Source: Clostridium sp. UBA4548 (lineage in GTDB: Bacteria; Bacillota; Clostridia; Clostridiales; Clostridiaceae). Taken from it: a stretch of DNA of 64,000 nt. The stretch is taken from the NCBI RefSeq assembly GCF_002387895.1, contig NZ_DGLI01000023.1:114822-178821 (forward strand). The letters run 5' to 3'. Below the pieces are notes generated by a model, which was not told where the DNA came from, did no database searches, and was given only the letters and a program-made list of their open reading frames with translations. Both the position numbers and the translations under genes were made by a program. Shown here one piece after another: positions 41,968 to 51,976 of this stretch (positions within the stretch are counted from its first letter, which is position 1; every line of letters begins with the position of its first letter).

Positions 41968-43476
41968 TTAATGTTTAAAATGTCTGGTTCCTGAAATAAC
42001 CATTGAAATACCATATTCATCACAAGCTTCTATGCTCTCAGCATCTCTAAGAGAACCGCCAGGTTGAATTATAGCTTTTATATTACATTTCTTAGCTTCC
42101 TCTACGGAATCTTTAAAAGGGAAGAATCCGTCAGAGGCTAGCACAACTCCATCTTGTGCTCTGTCTAAGGCCTGAACAGTTGCCCATATTCTATTAACTT
42201 GGCCACCAGCTATTCCCTTTGCCATCTTATCTTTTACAGCTACAATAGCATTAGATTTTACATACTTAGCTACCTTCATACCAAAAATTAAGTTTTCCAT
42301 TTCCTCAGGAGTTGGAGCTACCTTAGTAACAACTTTAAGTTCCTCGTATAATTTTTTGTCTACATCTTGTACAAGGATTCCTCCATCCACAGAAACAACT
42401 TCTATTTCATCTGTTGGACATGTTAAACATTGTATAACTCTTAAGTTTTTCTTGGTTTTTAATACTTCTAAGGCATCCTCATCAAATTCTGGAGCAATTA
42501 CAATTTCTAAAAATGTTTTTATCATTTCAAGGGCAGCAGCCTTATTAACTTTTTTGTTTAATGCTACTATACCTCCAAAGATTGAAACTGGATCACAATT
42601 AAAAGCTTTTACATAAGCTTCTTCCACAGAATCACCTAAAGCTACACCACAAGGCGTGTTATGCTTTAAAGCACAACACACTGTTTCTTGAAACTCATTA
42701 ACTACTTTCCATGCAATATCCATATCCTTTATATTGTTGTAGGAAAGTGGTTTTCCATTTAATATGTTAATATTATTCATCATACCTTTTTTATCAGTAC
42801 TTTTATATATGGCACCTGCCTGATGGGGATTCTCTCCATATCTTAAATCCTCAATTTTTTCATAGGATAAAGATAAGTATTTTGGGTTTTTAGTCTTCTC
42901 TTCATTAAATAAATAATTTGCAACGGCAGCATCATAAGAAGAAGTTAAGTTAAATACCTTTGCTGCTAGGTTTCTTTTTGTTGGGAATGAAACCTGTCCA
43001 TGTTGTTCTATTTCATTCATAACAGTTTCATAATCTGCTGTATCACTTACAACTACCACATCATTAAAGTTCTTAGCTGCACTTCTAAGCATAGTTGGGC
43101 CACCAATATCAATAAATTCTATCATTTCATCAAAAGGCAGATTTTCACCTAGTTTGTTAAAGAATGGATATAAGTTAACACAAACTAAATCTATAGTTTC
43201 AATTTCTCTTTCTTTTAAAGTTTCCATATGTCTCTCGTTACTTCTGATGGCTAAAATACCTCCATGAACTATTGGATGAAGTGTTTTAACTCTACCATCT
43301 AACATTTCTTCAGCATTTGTTACTTCTGATACTTCCTTTACTGAAATTCCTTGTTCCTTTAATAACTTGTAGGTACCACCAGTAGAGATAAGTTCAACGC
43401 CTTTACTTATCAAAAATTTAGCAAAGGGTATAATATTAGTTTTATCATATACACTTAATAAAGCTCTCTTAATCAT
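41968..43476 (-). CDS. purH: bifunctional AICAR transformylase/IMP cyclohydrolase PurH
   Basis: 502 residues. The N-terminal MGS-like IMP cyclohydrolase domain has SVYDKTNIIPFAKFLISKGVELISTGGTYKLL and DGRVKTLHPIVHGGIL; the C-terminal transformylase has RYGENPHQAGAIYK and ALKHNTPCGVALG with the catalytic K-H pair. It does the last two steps to IMP, using 10-formyl-THF. It starts five bases after purN's stop. Length is normal. Confidence 0.97.
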   Translation of the reverse strand: MIKRALLSVYDKTNIIPFAKFLISKGVELISTGGTYKLLKEQGISVKEVSEVTNAEEMLDGRVKTLHPIVHGGILAIRSNERHMETLKEREIETIDLVCVNLYPFFNKLGENLPFDEMIEFIDIGGPTMLRSAAKNFNDVVVVSDTADYETVMNEIEQHGQVSFPTKRNLAAKVFNLTSSYDAAVANYLFNEEKTKNPKYLSLSYEKIEDLRYGENPHQAGAIYKSTDKKGMMNNINILNGKPLSYNNIKDMDIAWKVVNEFQETVCCALKHNTPCGVALGDSVEEAYVKAFNCDPVSIFGGIVALNKKVNKAAALEMIKTFLEIVIAPEFDEDALEVLKTKKNLRVIQCLTCPTDEIEVVSVDGGILVQDVDKKLYEELKVVTKVAPTPEEMENLIFGMKVAKYVKSNAIVAVKDKMAKGIAGGQVNRIWATVQALDRAQDGVVLASDGFFPFKDSVEEAKKCNIKAIIQPGGSLRDAESIEACDEYGISMVISGTRHFKH

Positions 43477-43481
43477 TTAAA

Positions 43482-44096
43482 TCACTCCTTTACAATTACT
43501 TGCCTGCCATTAATCTCTATATTACCTTCTGCAAAAAGCTTAATTGCTCTTGGAAGCGCTTTGTGTTCTTCTACCAAAATTCTTTGCTGTAAGGTTTCCT
43601 TTGTATCATTAACTAAAACTTCAACAACACTTTGTAGGATTATAGCACCAGAGTCTGTATCCTCTTCTACAAAATGAACCGTACATCCACTAACTTTCAC
43701 TCCGTAATTAATTGCAGCTTCATGAACCTTTAATCCATACATTCCTTTTCCACAAAAGCTAGGAATTAGAGAAGGATGTATATTTATAATTTTGTGTCTG
43801 AATTCTTCTAATATGGGACCTTTAATTATGGATAAAAACCCTGCCAAAACTATTAGGTCTACTTTTCCACTTAGAATCTTGTGAATTTCAACATTTAAAT
43901 TATTCTTATACTTGTTTCTATCTAAGGTTATGGTGTTAATTCCATATTTTTTTGCTCTTTCTAAGGCAAAAACCCCTTCTCTATCGCTAATCACATATTC
44001 AATTTCTACATTTTTTAGTTCCCCAGCTGATATACTATCTATTATGCTTTGAAGGTTAGATCCACCACCAGACACTAAAACAGCTATTTTAAGCAA
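43482..44096 (-). CDS. purN: phosphoribosylglycinamide formyltransferase PurN
   Basis: 204 residues. Folate-dependent GAR formylation; motifs IAVLVSGGGSNLQSIID, INIHPSLIPSFCGKGMYG (catalytic N, H) and VSGCTVHFVEEDTDSGAII (catalytic D) are present. The start is a TTG after GGAGGTGAGG and lies 13 bases inside the end of purM, so translation is coupled. No purT alternative is in the window. Confidence 0.96.
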   Translation of the reverse strand: MLKIAVLVSGGGSNLQSIIDSISAGELKNVEIEYVISDREGVFALERAKKYGINTITLDRNKYKNNLNVEIHKILSGKVDLIVLAGFLSIIKGPILEEFRHKIINIHPSLIPSFCGKGMYGLKVHEAAINYGVKVSGCTVHFVEEDTDSGAIILQSVVEVLVNDTKETLQQRILVEEHKALPRAIKLFAEGNIEINGRQVIVKE

Positions 44097-45082
44097 AGGC
44101 CCTCACCTCCAGCTTGTACATACCCAATTTCATAAGCTGTTTCATTCAAATCACTTAGAGCCTTTAGCACATCTTTTGCTATAGATTTATCTACAGCTAA
44201 TACAAAACCTATTCCCATATTGTAAGTATTATACATTTGTTCTTCAGCCACACCCTTACTCATTAAATACCTAAATATTTCTGGAACTTGGTAGCTATCC
44301 TTCTTAACTACTGCAGTGAAATCTCCCTTGAACATTCTTGGGATATTTTCATAAAAACCTCCCCCAGTAACGTGAGCCATCCCTTTTATTTCAAATTTTT
44401 TAAGTAGACTCATTATAGTATTTACATAAATTCTTGTTGGTTCTAAAAGAATTTCTCCTAGGGTTTTTTCACCTAACTTTTCATTGTAGTCTTTTACTAA
44501 CTTTCTTACTAAGGAATATCCATTACTATGCACTCCACTAGAAGCAATACCTATAAGCACATCTCCTTCAGCAATGGTACTTCCATCAATAATTTTATCT
44601 TTATCAGCAATTCCTACAGCAAATCCAGCAACATCATAGTCCCCTTCTTTGTACATACCAGGCATTTCTGCGGTTTCTCCACCAATTAGGGCCGCTCCGC
44701 TTTCAACACATCCCTGGGACACACCTTTTACTATATCACTTGCAATATCTGCATCTAACTTTCCACATGCAATGTAATCTAAGAAAAATAAAGGTTTTGC
44801 CCCATGACATAAAATATCATTGACACACATAGCTACACAGTCTATACCAATTGTATCAAATTTTTTTAGACGAATTGCAATTTCAAGCTTAGTTCCAACT
44901 CCGTCAGTTCCAGATATTAACACAGGATTTTTATATCCTGTTCCAATTTCGAACATCCCAGCAAAACTTCCAATTCCGTTTAATACACCTTCAGTGTAGG
45001 TTTTACTAGTATACTGCTTCATTAAACTAACAGCTTTATATCCCTCTTCAATATTAACACCTGCATCTTTATATGAAATCAT
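44084..45082 (-). CDS. purM: AIR synthetase PurM
   Basis: 332 residues. Ring closure of FGAM to AIR; motifs GSFAGMFEIGTGYKNPVLISGTDGVGTKL, GAALIGGETAEMPGMY and MAHVTGGGFYENIPRM are typical. It starts three bases after the stop of purF and overlaps purN by 13. Length is close to the family norm of ~345. Confidence 0.96.
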   Translation of the reverse strand: MISYKDAGVNIEEGYKAVSLMKQYTSKTYTEGVLNGIGSFAGMFEIGTGYKNPVLISGTDGVGTKLEIAIRLKKFDTIGIDCVAMCVNDILCHGAKPLFFLDYIACGKLDADIASDIVKGVSQGCVESGAALIGGETAEMPGMYKEGDYDVAGFAVGIADKDKIIDGSTIAEGDVLIGIASSGVHSNGYSLVRKLVKDYNEKLGEKTLGEILLEPTRIYVNTIMSLLKKFEIKGMAHVTGGGFYENIPRMFKGDFTAVVKKDSYQVPEIFRYLMSKGVAEEQMYNTYNMGIGFVLAVDKSIAKDVLKALSDLNETAYEIGYVQAGGEGLCLK

Positions 45083-45085
45083 AGT

Positions 45086-46519
45086 TTAACTCTCCTCTCC
45101 ATTTGACACTTTAACTGGCGCAGACATTGGGTATTTCCCATGGAAACAACCAGTACAAAAACCATCGGCTTTTCCAAGACTCTCGTATAATCCTTCTGTA
45201 GTCAAGTAGCCTAAGCTATCAGCTCCAATAGCTTCTTTTATCTCATCAATTTCTTGCAATTGACTACCTATTAGTGCATCTCTATAAGGAGTATCAATTC
45301 CAAAATAACATGGATATTTAACTACGGGTGAGCAAACTCTAAAATGAACTTCCTTTGCACCAGCATTTTTTAGTAGCTCTACTAATCTTCTACTAGTAGT
45401 TCCCCTCACTATTGAGTCATCTATTAAAACCACTGATTTTCCTTCAACGCTTTCTTTAAGCACATTTAATTTCACATTTACTGCACTTTCTCTCTCTTCT
45501 TGTGATGGAGCAATAAAGGTTCTACCAATGTATCTATTTTTGATTAAAGCCGTTTCGAAAGGAATATTTGATGCCTTTGAGAAACCTATAGCTGCTGGTA
45601 TTCCTGAATCTGGAACACCTATTACAATATCAGCTTCTACAGGATGCTCTTCAAATAATTTCATTCCTGCTTTTATTCTTGAAGTATTCACACTGATACC
45701 ATCTATTGTAGTGTCCGGCCTAGCAAAATAGATGTACTCGAAAGAACAAGTAGCACATTTAGTTTTTTCGCCGAAGTTAAATGACTTAATCCCTTCAGCA
45801 TTAATTACCACTATCTCACCAGGTTCAATATCTCTAATAAAACTGCCACCAGTTGCATCAATAGCACAGCTTTCTGATGCAATAATGTAGTTTCCATCTA
45901 TTTCTCCTAGACATAAAGGTCTAATTCCATAAGGATCCCTAACTCCAATTAGTTCATTTTCTGTTAGGATAACAATTCCAAAAGATCCCTTTATAGCTTG
46001 CATAGTGTCTATTATACTTTTCACAACACCTTTTTTTGAACCTTTAGCAATCAAGTTTAATATAACCTCAGAGTCTATAGAGGTTTGAAAAACACAACCT
46101 GAGTCTTCCAAAAGTTCTCTAATTATATCTGCATTTACTAAATTTCCATTGTGAGCAATAGCAATATTCCCAAGTTTGAATTCCCCTAAAACTGGTTGTG
46201 CATTTTTTAGAACACTGTCGCCTGCTGTTGAATATCTTACATGCCCAATAGCAGCATGCCCTTGAAGCTCATCTATGATCTTGTTGTTAAATACTTCAGA
46301 TACAAGCCCCATCCCCTTATGACAACTCATAGTTTTACCGTCACTAGTTACTATTCCTGCACTTTCTTGTCCCCTATGTTGAAGTGCATAGAGTCCATAG
46401 TAAGTTCTTTTAGCTACATTAATTTGTGGTGATGTACTAAATATCCCATAAACTCCACATTCATCATGAAACTTGTCCTCATCGTAACATTCGTACGATC
46501 CTTGAAATTCCAAATTCAT
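45086..46519 (-). CDS. purF: amidophosphoribosyltransferase PurF
   Basis: 477 residues. First committed step (PRPP plus glutamine). The propeptide ends before the N-terminal nucleophile cysteine in FHDECGVYGIFS; the PRPP loop is SVVLIDDSIVRGTTSRRL. Cysteines in KTKCATCS, CSPVVKYPCYFG and GFCTGCFHGKYP match the 4Fe-4S ligands of the oxygen-sensitive B. subtilis type. A longer frame to 46540 reads through the AGGAGG site, so the ATG at 46519 is chosen. Confidence 0.97.
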   Translation of the reverse strand: MNLEFQGSYECYDEDKFHDECGVYGIFSTSPQINVAKRTYYGLYALQHRGQESAGIVTSDGKTMSCHKGMGLVSEVFNNKIIDELQGHAAIGHVRYSTAGDSVLKNAQPVLGEFKLGNIAIAHNGNLVNADIIRELLEDSGCVFQTSIDSEVILNLIAKGSKKGVVKSIIDTMQAIKGSFGIVILTENELIGVRDPYGIRPLCLGEIDGNYIIASESCAIDATGGSFIRDIEPGEIVVINAEGIKSFNFGEKTKCATCSFEYIYFARPDTTIDGISVNTSRIKAGMKLFEEHPVEADIVIGVPDSGIPAAIGFSKASNIPFETALIKNRYIGRTFIAPSQEERESAVNVKLNVLKESVEGKSVVLIDDSIVRGTTSRRLVELLKNAGAKEVHFRVCSPVVKYPCYFGIDTPYRDALIGSQLQEIDEIKEAIGADSLGYLTTEGLYESLGKADGFCTGCFHGKYPMSAPVKVSNGEES

Positions 46520-46548
46520 ACTCTTCCTCCTAAATACCACTTATAGTG

Positions 46549-47253
46549 CTATCCATTAATTCTCTCTAGTATTTTTGTATACCCTTCTACTAAATCTCCA
46601 AGTTCTCTTCTAAATCTATCCTTATCTAGTTTTTCTCCTGTAGTCATATCCCAAAGTCTGCAGGTGTCTGGAGAAATTTCATCAGCTAATATTACTTCTC
46701 CCTCATATCTTCCAAACTCAAGTTTGAAATCTACTAACTTTATATTTTGCTTCTTAAAGAAATCTGTTAATAATTCATTTATCTTTTCTGCTTGAGAATA
46801 TATATAATTTAGTTCATCAAAAGTTGTTAATCCCATAGCAACAGCATGATAATCATTCATTAATGGATCGCCTAAATCATCATTTTTATAACTTATTTCA
46901 AGTACTGTAGTTTTAAGTTCAGTTCCTTCTTCAAGACCATATCTTTTAGCCATGCTTCCAGCCGCAACGTTTCTAACAATTACTTCAAGAGGAACAATCT
47001 CCACTTTTTTGCATAATTGCTCTCTGTCGTTTAATTTTTTGATGAAGTGACTTTCAACTCCATTTTCCTTTAACATATTAAAAATGATAGAAGTTATGGT
47101 ATTATTAAGGATTCCCTTTGAATTAATTGAAGCTTTTTTTTCTCCATTAAATGCTGTTGCATCATCTTTATAATATACAATTACCTGATTTTCCTTTTCT
47201 GTTTTATATATTTTTTTAGCTTTTCCCTCATATAAAAAGTTTTTATTTTCCAT
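46549..47253 (-). CDS. purC: SAICAR synthetase PurC
   Basis: 234 residues. Joins aspartate to CAIR; motifs LYEGKAKKIYKTE, IVPLEVIVRNVAAGSMAKRYG, KLVDFKLEFGRYEG and EISPDTCRLWDM are canonical. It shares one base with the purE stop (TAATG), so translation is coupled. purB, needed for the next step, is not in the window. Confidence 0.97.
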   Translation of the reverse strand: MENKNFLYEGKAKKIYKTEKENQVIVYYKDDATAFNGEKKASINSKGILNNTITSIIFNMLKENGVESHFIKKLNDREQLCKKVEIVPLEVIVRNVAAGSMAKRYGLEEGTELKTTVLEISYKNDDLGDPLMNDYHAVAMGLTTFDELNYIYSQAEKINELLTDFFKKQNIKLVDFKLEFGRYEGEVILADEISPDTCRLWDMTTGEKLDKDRFRRELGDLVEGYTKILERING

Positions 47254-47732
47254 TATAATTCCACTCCTTCTTTATTTTCTTTTATAAAATTCTCTTTCAT
47301 AGTTTGTCTATAACTTAATAATTTTTCTTTCAACTCAACATATTTAATTGATAAAATTTCCACTGCAAGCATAGCTGCATTATAGCTATTATTTATTCCA
47401 ACTGTAGCTACTGGAATGGACTTTGGCATTTGAACTATAGAATATAAAGAATCTAATCCTTCTAATGCCGCCTTTATAGGCACTCCAATTACAGGAAGAA
47501 TAGTTTTAGAGGCTATTACTCCTGGTAAGTGAGCAGCAAGACCCGCCCCTGCAATAATTACCTCATAACCTTCTAATTCTAAATTCTCTAAAACTTCTTC
47601 TAACTTCTCTGGAACTCTATGAGCAGACAGAACATGAGCTGTAAACTCCACATCAAATTCTCTTAAGCACTTTGCAGCACCTCTCATTACCTCAACGTCA
47701 GACTTGCTACCAAAAATAATTGCAACTTTCAT
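47253..47732 (-). CDS. purE: N5-CAIR mutase PurE (class I)
   Basis: 159 residues. Contains IIFGSKSDVEVM, VLSAHRVPEKL with the catalytic histidine and AGAGLAAHLPGVIASKT. This is the class I type that normally works with PurK, yet no purK is present here; in CO2-rich anaerobes PurK can be dispensable or lie elsewhere. It is second in the operon, 11 bases past purL. Confidence 0.95.
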   Translation of the reverse strand: MKVAIIFGSKSDVEVMRGAAKCLREFDVEFTAHVLSAHRVPEKLEEVLENLELEGYEVIIAGAGLAAHLPGVIASKTILPVIGVPIKAALEGLDSLYSIVQMPKSIPVATVGINNSYNAAMLAVEILSIKYVELKEKLLSYRQTMKENFIKENKEGVEL

Positions 47733-47743
47733 ATCATAACCTC

Positions 47744-50700
47744 CTACTTATAATAGTTAACTCCACTTTCAAAAATCTTTTGATCATAATTTCCTGATAT
47801 ATTTTTAAATACATTTTCAGTATATCTTTCACTATGTCCCATTTTCCCAAATACTCTTCCGTCAGGGCTAGTAATACCTTCAATGGCAAACATTGAACCA
47901 TTAGGATTATATTTAATATCATAAGTTGGATTTCCAAGTTCATCTACATATTGAGTTACCACTTGTTTATTTTTGAACAATTCCTTTATAACGTCTTCAC
48001 TGCCGTGAAATCTACCTTCTCCATGAGATATAGGAATAGCATGAATATCCCCTTCATTAACACCTTGAAGCCATGGAGAGCTATTGCTAACTATTTTGGT
48101 ATTAACCATACAAGACATATGTCTTCCAATAGCATTAGGTATTAACGTAGGGCTTTGTTCTTCTAAATCTCTTATTTCTCCATATGTTACAAGGCCTAGT
48201 TTTATTAAAGCTTGGAATCCATTGCAAATACCTAAAATTAAACCATCTCTATTTTTAAGCAAATCCATTGTTGCTTCTTTAATTCTTTCATTTCTAAAGA
48301 TAGCATTAATAAATTTACCTGAACCATCTGGTTCATCACCTGCGCTAAATCCGCCAGGTAGCATAATTATTTGAGACGATTTTATAGCTTTTTCAAGAGC
48401 TAAAATAGATTCTTCAATATTCTTAGAAGTTAAGTTATTAAAAATTAACTGCTTAACTTCCCCACCGGCTTTCATAAAAGCTCTTTCGCAGTCATATTCA
48501 CAGTTTGTTCCTGGGAAAACTGGTATAATAATCTTCGGTTTAGCCTTGTTAATTCCAATATACTTCTTATTTGTATTTCTTCGAGAGTTTTCATTGAATT
48601 GTACTTCTCTATCTGAAAGACTATCATTCATAGAAATCTCTAACTGGCTATTCAAATGTGGGTTTTCAACACATTCCTTATTAAAGCCAAAGAAACTCTT
48701 TTGATTCTCATCATAATCCATTGGAAAAATCTTAGCTAGTGGCTCATTATATACCTTCTCCAGTTGTTCTATAGACAGTTGCTCATCTTTTAACTTAATG
48801 GTATAACTTTCTACAGTAGAGCCTAATACATGATATTCTTGTGAATTTAAAATACTTAAAGATTCTTCATCTTTAATTTCTAAAATTATACTGCCATAAG
48901 TGTAAGCTTTTAATTTCTCAAGGTTCATAGATGAGTTAAATTCAAAACCAATACGATTTCCTAAGGTCATCTTTGAAATAGCTTCTATAACACCACCATA
49001 AGTTACTGTATATGAGGATAAAACTAAGCCTTTTTCTATTAGCTTTGAAACATATTCAAAGTTTCTCTTTAACTTAGGAAAATCAATTATATACTCATCA
49101 TCTAAACTACTTGGAATTATTATAACCTTGCTATTATTTCTTTTAAATTCTCCACTTACAGCTTTATCTACCTCTAAAGTGCTGACAGCAAAGGAAATTA
49201 AAGTTGGTGGAACATTTAAATTCTCAAAGGTTCCTGACATACTATCCTTTCCACCAATTGCTGCAACTTCTAGGTTATGCTGTGCATACAAGGCTCCTAA
49301 TAATGCTGAGAATGGTTTTCCCCATTTAGCTGGATCATTGCCAAGTTTTTCAAAATACTCTTGGAAAGTAAGATAAGTATCTTCTAATTTTCCTCCAGCA
49401 GCTATAACTTTTGCAATGCTTTCTACAACAGCATACAATGCACCGTGGAAGGTACTCCAGCATGAAATATTCGGATTGAAACCATAAGACATTACTGTTC
49501 CTGTTTTTGTTTCCCTTCCTAATACAGGTATCTTACAGGTCATAGCTTCTATAGGTGTTCCTTGATGTTTTCCTCCGTATGGCATGAATACTGTGCCACC
49601 ACCAATTGAAGAGTCAAACATATCTATAAGACCTTTTTGAGAACATACATTTAAATCTGATAAAACTTTTGTGAACTCTTCATAAAGTCTGGTGTTTTCC
49701 TCTTTCTTTTCTAAGAAATAATTTTCTTCTTCTTTTGGTGCTTCTACTATAACTTCACTATAGCTAGTAGCTCCATTTGTATTTAAAAACTCTCTGCTAA
49801 GGTTAACAATGGTATTTCCGTTCCACTCCATGATTACTCTTTCTTCTTCTGTTACCTCAGCAACCACTGTAGCTTCAAGGTTTTCTTCATTGGCATACTG
49901 TATAAACTTTTCTGCCTCATTATTTGAAACTACTACAGCCATTCTTTCCTGAGATTCAGAAATGGCAATTTCTGTTCCATCTAATCCTTCATACTTCTTA
50001 GGAACAGTATTTAAATTAATTTTTAAACCGTCAGCTAATTCGCCAATAGCTACTGAGACTCCTCCAGCACCAAAATCATTACATTTCTTTATTAGCTTAG
50101 TAACATCTTTATTTCTAAATAGTCTTTGTATTTTTCTTTCTGTAGGCGCATTTCCTTTTTGAACTTCTGCATTGCTAGTATTTATGGAAGATTCAGTGTG
50201 CACTTTAGATGATCCAGCTGCACCACCAATTCCATCTCTACCAGTTCTACCACCAAGTAAGATTACTACATCTCCTGGCATTGGTTTGCTTCTTACTATG
50301 TTTTCATATGGAACAGCACCAATTACAGCTCCCACTTCCATTCTTTTTGCTCTATAACCTTCATGGTAAATCTCTTTTACAAAACCAGTTGCTAGCCCAA
50401 TTTGATTTCCATAGCTACTATATCCTTTTGCAGCTTCTTTAGTAATTTTTCTTTGTGGCAACTTGCCTTTTAAAGTATTACTAATTGGTTCTGTTGGGTC
50501 TCCACAACCTGTAATTCTCATAGCTTGATATACGTAACTTCTTCCCGAAAGTGGATCTCTTATAGCCCCTCCAATACAAGTAGATGCACCACCAAAAGGT
50601 TCAATTTCTGTTGGGTGGTTATGAGTTTCATTTTTAAACATCACCACATACTTCTCTAGCTTACCGTCCACATCTACATCAACTACAATACTACAAGCAT

Positions 50701-51601
50701 TAATTTCATCTGAGGAATCTAAACCTTGAAGTTTGCCATCCTTTCGTAGTTTTTTCATTGCGATTACAGCTATATCCATTAAAGTCATTGGCTTTTCTTT
50801 AGCTTTATATAAAGTTTTTCTATAATCCTCGTATATTGAAAATGCTTCTTTAACTGGATTATTTAGTTTTCCTTCTTGGAATTTAACATTTTTTAAATTT
50901 GTTAAAAAAGTAGTATGTCTGCAGTGGTCTGACCAATAAGTATCAATCACTCTTATTTCAGTTAAAGTAGGATTGCGATTTTCATCATCTTTAAAATATT
51001 TTTGAATGAGTTTTAAGTCTTCTTTAGAAATAGAAAGCCCATATTCTTTTTGAAATCCTATTAATTCAGCCTCATTCTTGTCAATAAAGTTTTCTATAAC
51101 TTCAATTTTCTTATCTTCAACAATGGTACTATTAAAAATATTATTGGTTTCAAGGGTGGTTTCCCTTGAATCAACCTTATTTATGTAATACTCCTTTATT
51201 CTATCAAGTTCATTCTTACTAATGTCCCCGTAAATAGCATATATTCTTGAAGTTTTTACCTCTGGCATTTCCTTTTGGGTAATTAACTGAATACACTGTG
51301 CAGCAGAATCTGCTCTTTGGTCATATTGGCCAGGTAAGAACTCCACAACGAAGTATTCACATTTTCCTAAATTAATATTGTTATCATAAATGGAATCTGT
51401 GTTTCTCTCTGACAAAGTTGTGTATTTAATAACTTCATACTCATCCTTTGTAATGCCACATATATCATACTTGTTTATATAACGGACATTTTCAACATTC
51501 TTTATTCCTAATATTTGATTTACTTCATTTTTAATAGTTAAAGCTTCACTACTAAAGTTCGCTTTTTTTTCAACATAAGCTGTGAAAGTACAATTTTCCA
51601 T
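47744..51601 (-). CDS. purL: single-chain FGAM synthase PurL (PurL-PurQ fusion)
   Basis: 1285 residues. Converts FGAR to FGAM with ATP and glutamine. An N-terminal PurS-like region, synthetase domains (YWSDHCRHTTF, FKNETHNHPTEIEPFGGASTCIGGAIRD, AAIGGKDSMSG) and a C-terminal class I glutaminase (PGGFSAGDEPDGSGKF, nucleophile cysteine in LGICNGFQALIKLG, H/E in ISHGEGRFHG) are in one chain. Many clostridia have this form, in contrast to the separate PurS/Q/L of Bacillus. First gene of the purine operon. Confidence 0.96.
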   Translation of the reverse strand: MENCTFTAYVEKKANFSSEALTIKNEVNQILGIKNVENVRYINKYDICGITKDEYEVIKYTTLSERNTDSIYDNNINLGKCEYFVVEFLPGQYDQRADSAAQCIQLITQKEMPEVKTSRIYAIYGDISKNELDRIKEYYINKVDSRETTLETNNIFNSTIVEDKKIEVIENFIDKNEAELIGFQKEYGLSISKEDLKLIQKYFKDDENRNPTLTEIRVIDTYWSDHCRHTTFLTNLKNVKFQEGKLNNPVKEAFSIYEDYRKTLYKAKEKPMTLMDIAVIAMKKLRKDGKLQGLDSSDEINACSIVVDVDVDGKLEKYVVMFKNETHNHPTEIEPFGGASTCIGGAIRDPLSGRSYVYQAMRITGCGDPTEPISNTLKGKLPQRKITKEAAKGYSSYGNQIGLATGFVKEIYHEGYRAKRMEVGAVIGAVPYENIVRSKPMPGDVVILLGGRTGRDGIGGAAGSSKVHTESSINTSNAEVQKGNAPTERKIQRLFRNKDVTKLIKKCNDFGAGGVSVAIGELADGLKINLNTVPKKYEGLDGTEIAISESQERMAVVVSNNEAEKFIQYANEENLEATVVAEVTEEERVIMEWNGNTIVNLSREFLNTNGATSYSEVIVEAPKEEENYFLEKKEENTRLYEEFTKVLSDLNVCSQKGLIDMFDSSIGGGTVFMPYGGKHQGTPIEAMTCKIPVLGRETKTGTVMSYGFNPNISCWSTFHGALYAVVESIAKVIAAGGKLEDTYLTFQEYFEKLGNDPAKWGKPFSALLGALYAQHNLEVAAIGGKDSMSGTFENLNVPPTLISFAVSTLEVDKAVSGEFKRNNSKVIIIPSSLDDEYIIDFPKLKRNFEYVSKLIEKGLVLSSYTVTYGGVIEAISKMTLGNRIGFEFNSSMNLEKLKAYTYGSIILEIKDEESLSILNSQEYHVLGSTVESYTIKLKDEQLSIEQLEKVYNEPLAKIFPMDYDENQKSFFGFNKECVENPHLNSQLEISMNDSLSDREVQFNENSRRNTNKKYIGINKAKPKIIIPVFPGTNCEYDCERAFMKAGGEVKQLIFNNLTSKNIEESILALEKAIKSSQIIMLPGGFSAGDEPDGSGKFINAIFRNERIKEATMDLLKNRDGLILGICNGFQALIKLGLVTYGEIRDLEEQSPTLIPNAIGRHMSCMVNTKIVSNSSPWLQGVNEGDIHAIPISHGEGRFHGSEDVIKELFKNKQVVTQYVDELGNPTYDIKYNPNGSMFAIEGITSPDGRVFGKMGHSERYTENVFKNISGNYDQKIFESGVNYYK

Positions 51602-51621
51602 ATTATCACCTCAAACAACGG

Positions 51622-51671
51622 ATTTTTTTACGAATATTAATATGATTTAATTGTTTATTGTTCGTATTTTT
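51622..51671 (-). promoter_or_regulatory. inverted PurBox-like pair at the purine operon promoter
   Basis: Minus strand AAATACGAACAAT (51671-51659) and, in inverse orientation, TTTTACGAATATT (51624-51636) resemble the PurBox AWWWCCGAACWWT of PurR (one and three mismatches). The CGAA centres are inverted and separated as in B. subtilis. -10-like TATTAT/TATAAA stretches lie just upstream, so binding would block the start region. The rest of 51602-51904 has nothing else. Confidence 0.5.
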
Positions 51672-51904
51672 ATAATATAATACTTTTTTGATAATTGGAA
51701 GTGTTTTTTAAAAACTTTAACATTTTTTACTTAGTTTTTACTATTAGTACATATTCGTCCTTAGGATTTATCAAATATTAATACTTAGCATTTAAATATA
51801 ATTTTTGTATTTTAAAATGTAATGGAGGAAATACTTTTTGAATTTAGGTCCTTGAAAGTTATATGCAATATGTAAGTTGAAAAGTTAACTTATTATATTA
51901 AAAT

Positions 51905-51972
51905 AAAAACTGTGTAAATTTTTACAATTCACTTCATCATTTAGTGAATTATAGAAACCTACACAGTTCTAT
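51905..51972 (-). terminator. terminator after the DUF3810 gene
   Basis: Outer stem aactgtgta / tacacagtt encloses an inner stem aattcact / agtgaatt; a T-rich tail follows on the minus strand. Confidence 0.75.
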
Positions 51973-51976
51973 TTAT

